Origin: Hemicentrotus pulcherrimus
Lineage: Eukaryota; Echinodermata; Echinoidea; Camarodonta; Strongylocentrotidae
DNA length: 64,000 nucleotides
Assembly: GCA_003118195.1 (NCBI GenBank)
Contig: BEXV01000263.1
Location: 110,200-174,199, forward strand
Direction of reading: 5' to 3'
Under the pieces are notes generated by a model that was not told where the DNA came from, searched no databases, and saw nothing but the letters and a program-made list of their open reading frames with translations. Below, one piece after another: positions 60,391-64,000 of the stretch. Every line of letters begins with the position of its first letter. Positions within the stretch are counted from its first letter, which is position 1. The translations under genes and the position numbers were made by a program.

Positions 60391-62493
60391 GTACGTCATT
60401 GGTTTCATCTCAGTCTTCTGAATCCCTCCCGGTCTGCTACACTAGGCAAATGGTCTCCAACAAATGAGCATGAAATACCTCAAATTCAGTTTTAGTTGAT
60501 AAAGGCATATTTTACGTAGGGTTTATTCTTGTGCTATCAAAATAAATACCAGCAGGAGAAATTATTGTGACATGGCATGAAAATCTTCTTTTGGAAACAG
60601 ATGAAACTGCTTTTATAAAAATGTATAGTTTCTAAGAAGAAAAAAAGAAAAAAGCCCCTAAAACTAGAATAGATAAATGTGCATTTTATGACATTTGCAC
60701 TTTACTAAACCTTGATTTTAAGTAATGTTCCTTATACAATTTAGGAACTATATGAGTTTTGTGTGTTGCATGATGCCAAACGTAAGCACATAATTCACAA
60801 ATGAGTAGAGATGATTTACAGTTTTTGTTTTTTCTTCATAATTTGGGGACAAATGGCTACCTCTGAAGTTGACAAAATAAGCATGGCAATTGAAAATAAA
60901 ATCTTCCCTGCTTATCATTTTCCCTCAACATCATACATGTACCTCCAGTCATTCAAATCATGCACATACATACCTACATACATTTACAATACATCAAAAC
61001 TGGTTCATGGTGGAGACTATTTCTTTTCTATTTTGAGCAAATGATTCTTCTTCAAATCTCCCATGAAAAACATTATTTTAAACATCCATGAATATAGTGT
61101 TTTACCTAGTCCAGCCATGTTGTGACTTGTCGATTAGTATCACTAATGAATTCTGTAAAAACTCATGGTTGTTATTCAACACATTAGATAGTCCAAATAG
61201 AGATATATTACACATACTGTACCACATACTGTACATGTATCTGATATGGTAGTTTGAAATCAGTCATGTGAGTGTAAGTATTAATAATATTAATCCTCTC
61301 CTTGTTCATAATGTGTTTGTAGAATGAAAATTGTATATATATCTTGTGATAGCATGCCAACATTTGTTTTCATTTGAAGAAAGAAAAAAAAAACATAAAT
61401 AGATATTTAGTGGAATGGCATGTGCCTGACATTCATGGAATGCATACAGTTGTGCAATATACATGTTGCATACAAGGTAGTATATGAATGCATCTTGGCT
61501 GAGTATTGAACATGTGTATTAAAATGCCCTTTGTCCTTATACACTGTAATCCATACATAATGAGAAGTGGTCCTGTGTACTGATATACTTATAGTCAACC
61601 TATCCATTCATTCCCAACATATAAGTCAAGTAATGTACATAATAGATCCTGGTCAATTTCGAAACATTAAAAAAGGGAGGAAAATTTCATGTCAGTGCTT
61701 TCGCTTTACTTTATTAAGCACTCAAAGGTTAGAATAGAAAAACATAAGTCTTTTTTTTTTACCAGCAGAGGACTTTTGTAACAAACACCTGCAATTAAGT
61801 GTCTGACTAACTGAAATAACTAACTCCGCACTTGCCAAAGAAAATAATACTTTGTTCACTACATAGAGCTTTTAGTTATTTGCTGTTGCTCCGCTAAAGA
61901 AAATCTTGATTTCATCTGAAATACACGATTATGTGCATATGTATATAGACAATGTGTTGAGACTTTGTGATTGGTTAAAAAACATCTTGCAAAATAACTA
62001 CGAAATTGGTAGGGATACTCAAAGTTGGAGTTATGATATAGATTATAGTATAGTAATTGGATGCTAGAGTCCTTTAAAAGCAGAGGAGATATTTTGAGAG
62101 AAAAATAAATTGAAGGCTGGCATAAGGCTCTTTGATAGTCTGAGAAAATGCCGGTTGTAGACTTTGAAAATATATGCTTTATTGATTATTGCGTGGTATC
62201 TATTAGGTTAAGAGAAGGAAGAAAACAACTTTATGATCAGAAATAAATACTGAAGCCCAGAAGTAATTTTGCATTGATTATTCACCAAATATCATCTCAT
62301 AATGAATCACATTTTGTTACCTTAAATTTTTGTCACTTCCCTGAGAATAATAGCATGCCAATATTATATAGTACATTAGGGTGTCTGGTTGAGGCACTAT
62401 TTTGCTAGGAATACTGTATAAAATGATAATTATCTGCTCTGTGTCTGTAAATGTTATGACTCATTCTTTGATCACTTTCTCTTCAATGAGCAG
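60391..62493 (+). other. MYO9 intron 12
   Basis: A 2,103-bp AT-rich GT-AG intron without recognised repeats apart from several TACATGTA palindromes. Confidence 0.7.
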
Positions 62494-62536
62494 AAGAAAT
62501 CGATCATTCCGTGGAGCTCAAGTCCAGCCCTCTAAG
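62494..62536 (+). CDS. MYO9: MYO9 exon 13: loop 2 microexon
   Basis: This 43-nt exon completes one codon and encodes RNRSFRGAQVQPSK (about residues 780-793), strongly basic. The acceptor is GAGCAG and the donor AAG|GTAAGC. It fits in phase between exon 12 (or exon 11) and exon 14. The small size makes it less certain than its neighbours. Confidence 0.7.
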
Positions 62537-62992
62537 GTAAGCAAAATCAATTTAGTAATTACAAAGTGATAATGGAGGGCAGACATCTTTGAAATAATGA
62601 TTCATTTCTATATATTTTACTTACTTAACATTGCATATTGAATGGACAGTAGATTGAACATCAAAAGGCATATAATGAATCACATGCATGTAAACCATGT
62701 AAAAAGTACAGGAATGTAACAATTTTTTTTTGCATATTTGAATTTGCAAATCTTATGAATGGAATAGATGCCAGTAACAAGTATAATTATTATACATTTA
62801 GATGCATGTTTGTGACTATTTAATAGCAAATTCTAGATATGTAGAAATCTATATATATTGATTTTTTTTTGTACCCCTTTTTAAAGATTCTAATCTTTTC
62901 TTATGATTGTCACTTTTCCATAGTTTACAGTGTATATCATCTCTACCTTGTATGTGTATTTGATTGATGATTTATTAACCATTGCTAAGCAG

Positions 62993-63094
62993 AGTCTAAG
63001 AGATCTGAAGTCAGTGAAGAAGATTGCTGGACGGTACTCTCCCAACCGTAGGAAATCCAAGAAACATCCCCCCACAGTGTGTGCACAGTTCCAG
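62993..63094 (+). CDS. MYO9: MYO9 exon 14: end of loop 2
   Basis: This 102-nt exon (residues 794-827) encodes SLRDLKSVKKIAGRYSPNRR then KSKKHPPTVCAQFQ. The last part matches the class IX 'KKKPPS.SAQFQ' junction where loop 2 meets the lower 50K domain. The acceptor is TAAGCAG, the donor CAG|GTAAAC, phase 0 on both sides. Confidence 0.93.
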
Positions 63095-63408
63095 GTAAAC
63101 AAATTATCAATCACAGTCAACCACTTAACCCCTTTGATGCTGTGGCTGGCTAATCCCGCCCAAGAGTTATTGTTAAAAGCTATTGAAAAACAATTTATTT
63201 TATTTCAAGGAGAAAAGTCTTAAAGAAGTCCTGTACCACCTAGATGAAAACACATTTTTCGCAATATCTATGAAATTGAATAGCACTAAATATTCTGTTA
63301 TTGTTCCCTTCTTAGACTTCAGTCACTGTAGCTAAAGAGAAAACACATTTCACCAAATCCATGAACATGACTAATATTACCTTCCATTAACTTGTCTGTA
63401 TTTGGCAG

Positions 63409-63600
63409 TCTTCATTGAGTAAGTTGATGGATACCTTGAACCAAGCCAATCCGTTCTTTGTTCGGTGCATCAAGTCCAACTCACAGAAAGAGCCATGTCG
63501 TCTGGATGAAGAACTCATCATGAGACAGCTACGATATACTGGTATGCTGGAGACTGTCAGGATAAGGCAGTCTGGATATAATGTCAGACTCAAATTTGAG
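63409..63600 (+). CDS. MYO9: MYO9 exon 15: actin-contact segment and SH1-helix region
   Basis: This 192-nt exon (residues 828-891) encodes SSLSKLMDTLNQANPFFVRC, then IKSNSQKEP and the segment RYTGMLETVRIRQSGY. The first is the lower 50K actin-contact helix, the second the SH2/SH1 region before the converter. The acceptor is TTGGCAG, the donor GAG|GTATGT in phase 0. The next exon, expected to begin with the converter, is beyond the window. Confidence 0.97.
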
Positions 63601-64000
63601 GTATGTGGACGTTACAGATATTCATGTGTGAATTCCAAACTCATTGAAATTGTCAAAAATTCATGCTAAATTGTGTTTTTAATTTCTTCAAAGTTTTTGA
63701 TTCAGGCCTCTTGAAATAAGTTTCTCTGCTTACATTGAACATTGTCAAGTTCATGTTGATCTCTTCAAGTTGTTGTTCCAGACATCTGAACATATGTTAA
63801 GAACCTCTGTTTAATTTTGCACTTTCAGGACCTAATTAGCAAATCATATGAACATGAATCCTAATAGTCAAGGAAAAGATAGAGAATTACAGAAAAGTAG
63901 GAGACTGTGAGAGAAATCATAGATAAACAAACAGATTGAAGACATCTAATGCTAGAATTATGTGAACAAAATTTACCTATATTGATATATTGATATATTG
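63601..64000 (+). other. Start of MYO9 intron 15
   Basis: It begins GTATGT and is AT-rich to the window edge, ending in a short ATATTG direct repeat. No further exon was seen. Confidence 0.7.

Larger units (their letters stand above)
28247..63600 (+). other. MYO9: Class IX unconventional myosin gene, span of 15 coding exons (3' end outside window)
   Basis: The gene encodes a class IX myosin heavy chain, a single-headed actin-based motor whose family also carries IQ motifs, a C1 domain and a RhoGAP domain that switches off Rho. I joined 15 exons by splice sites and homology; together they are 2,673 nt, 891 codons, with every junction phase consistent and no stop. Order: Ras-associating-like region (about residues 10-105), motor start (about 130), P-loop GESGSGKT (241-248), switch I around NNNSSRFG (292-299), switch II DIFGFE (520-525), a basic loop 2 insert (about 710-825) typical of class IX, the actin-contact segment PFFVRCIKSN (842-851) and the SH1-region YTGMLETVRIRQSGY (870-884). 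The TEDS-rule position counted back from NALAK is Glu463, acidic as the rule expects. The rest of the motor, the neck and the tail are downstream. Whether it is nearer vertebrate MYO9A or MYO9B cannot be judged; invertebrates usually have a single class IX gene. Confidence 0.95.

Noticed and set aside
1..64000. CRISPR array, operons or prokaryotic signals
   Set aside because: The spliced gene, microsatellites and animal transposon types show nuclear animal DNA; no regular spacer array was seen.

Overview
The window is animal nuclear DNA: AT-rich, intron-bearing, packed with short inverted-repeat transposons, and interrupted by two assembly gaps (35944-36400 and 55781-55964) and a few single unknown bases. 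The style of the repeats (the 'GCCTCCGCCACC' repeat with runs of AGGTCA, the 'CAGTCAAACCTG' miniature element, very frequent TACATGTA) suggests a marine invertebrate deuterostome, most likely an echinoderm such as a sea urchin. That identification is inference; no species marker was found.

One real gene is present: the 5' (coding) part of a class IX unconventional myosin (MYO9) on the + strand, from an ATG at 28247 to the last visible exon at 63409-63600. I could join 15 coding exons with consistent phases: 2,673 nt, 891 codons, no stop. They encode an N-terminal Ras-associating-like domain and nearly all of the motor domain, with P-loop, switch I, switch II, the class IX loop 2 insert, the actin-contact segment and the SH1-helix region. 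The converter end, IQ motifs, C1 domain and RhoGAP domain that define the rest of the family must lie downstream of the window. The family acts as a single-headed actin motor that carries a Rho-inactivating GAP domain.

Layout: 1-28231 holds no convincing host gene and is a mosaic of mobile-element copies (hAT-like, TTAA-target piggyBac-like miniature elements, TA-target elements, a SANT/Myb-related element, a tRNA-Thr-derived SINE, foldbacks). 28232-63600 is the myosin gene, whose introns (about 0.3 to 9.3 kb) hold more copies of the same families. 63601-64000 is the start of the next intron.

The most unusual structure is inside the gene. In intron 4 and again in intron 9, the 3' half of the preceding exon plus its splice donor and the first intron bases have been tandemly copied and have decayed. 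Intron 7 has a GC donor instead of GT. Exon 12, in loop 2, has matching phases on both sides and could be skipped without a frame change. Outside the gene, the most interesting items are a reverse-transcriptase fragment carried inside inverted-repeat elements of different types, an element with seven copies of an 18-base GC-rich motif, and repeats that scatter exact DR1 nuclear-receptor-type sites.
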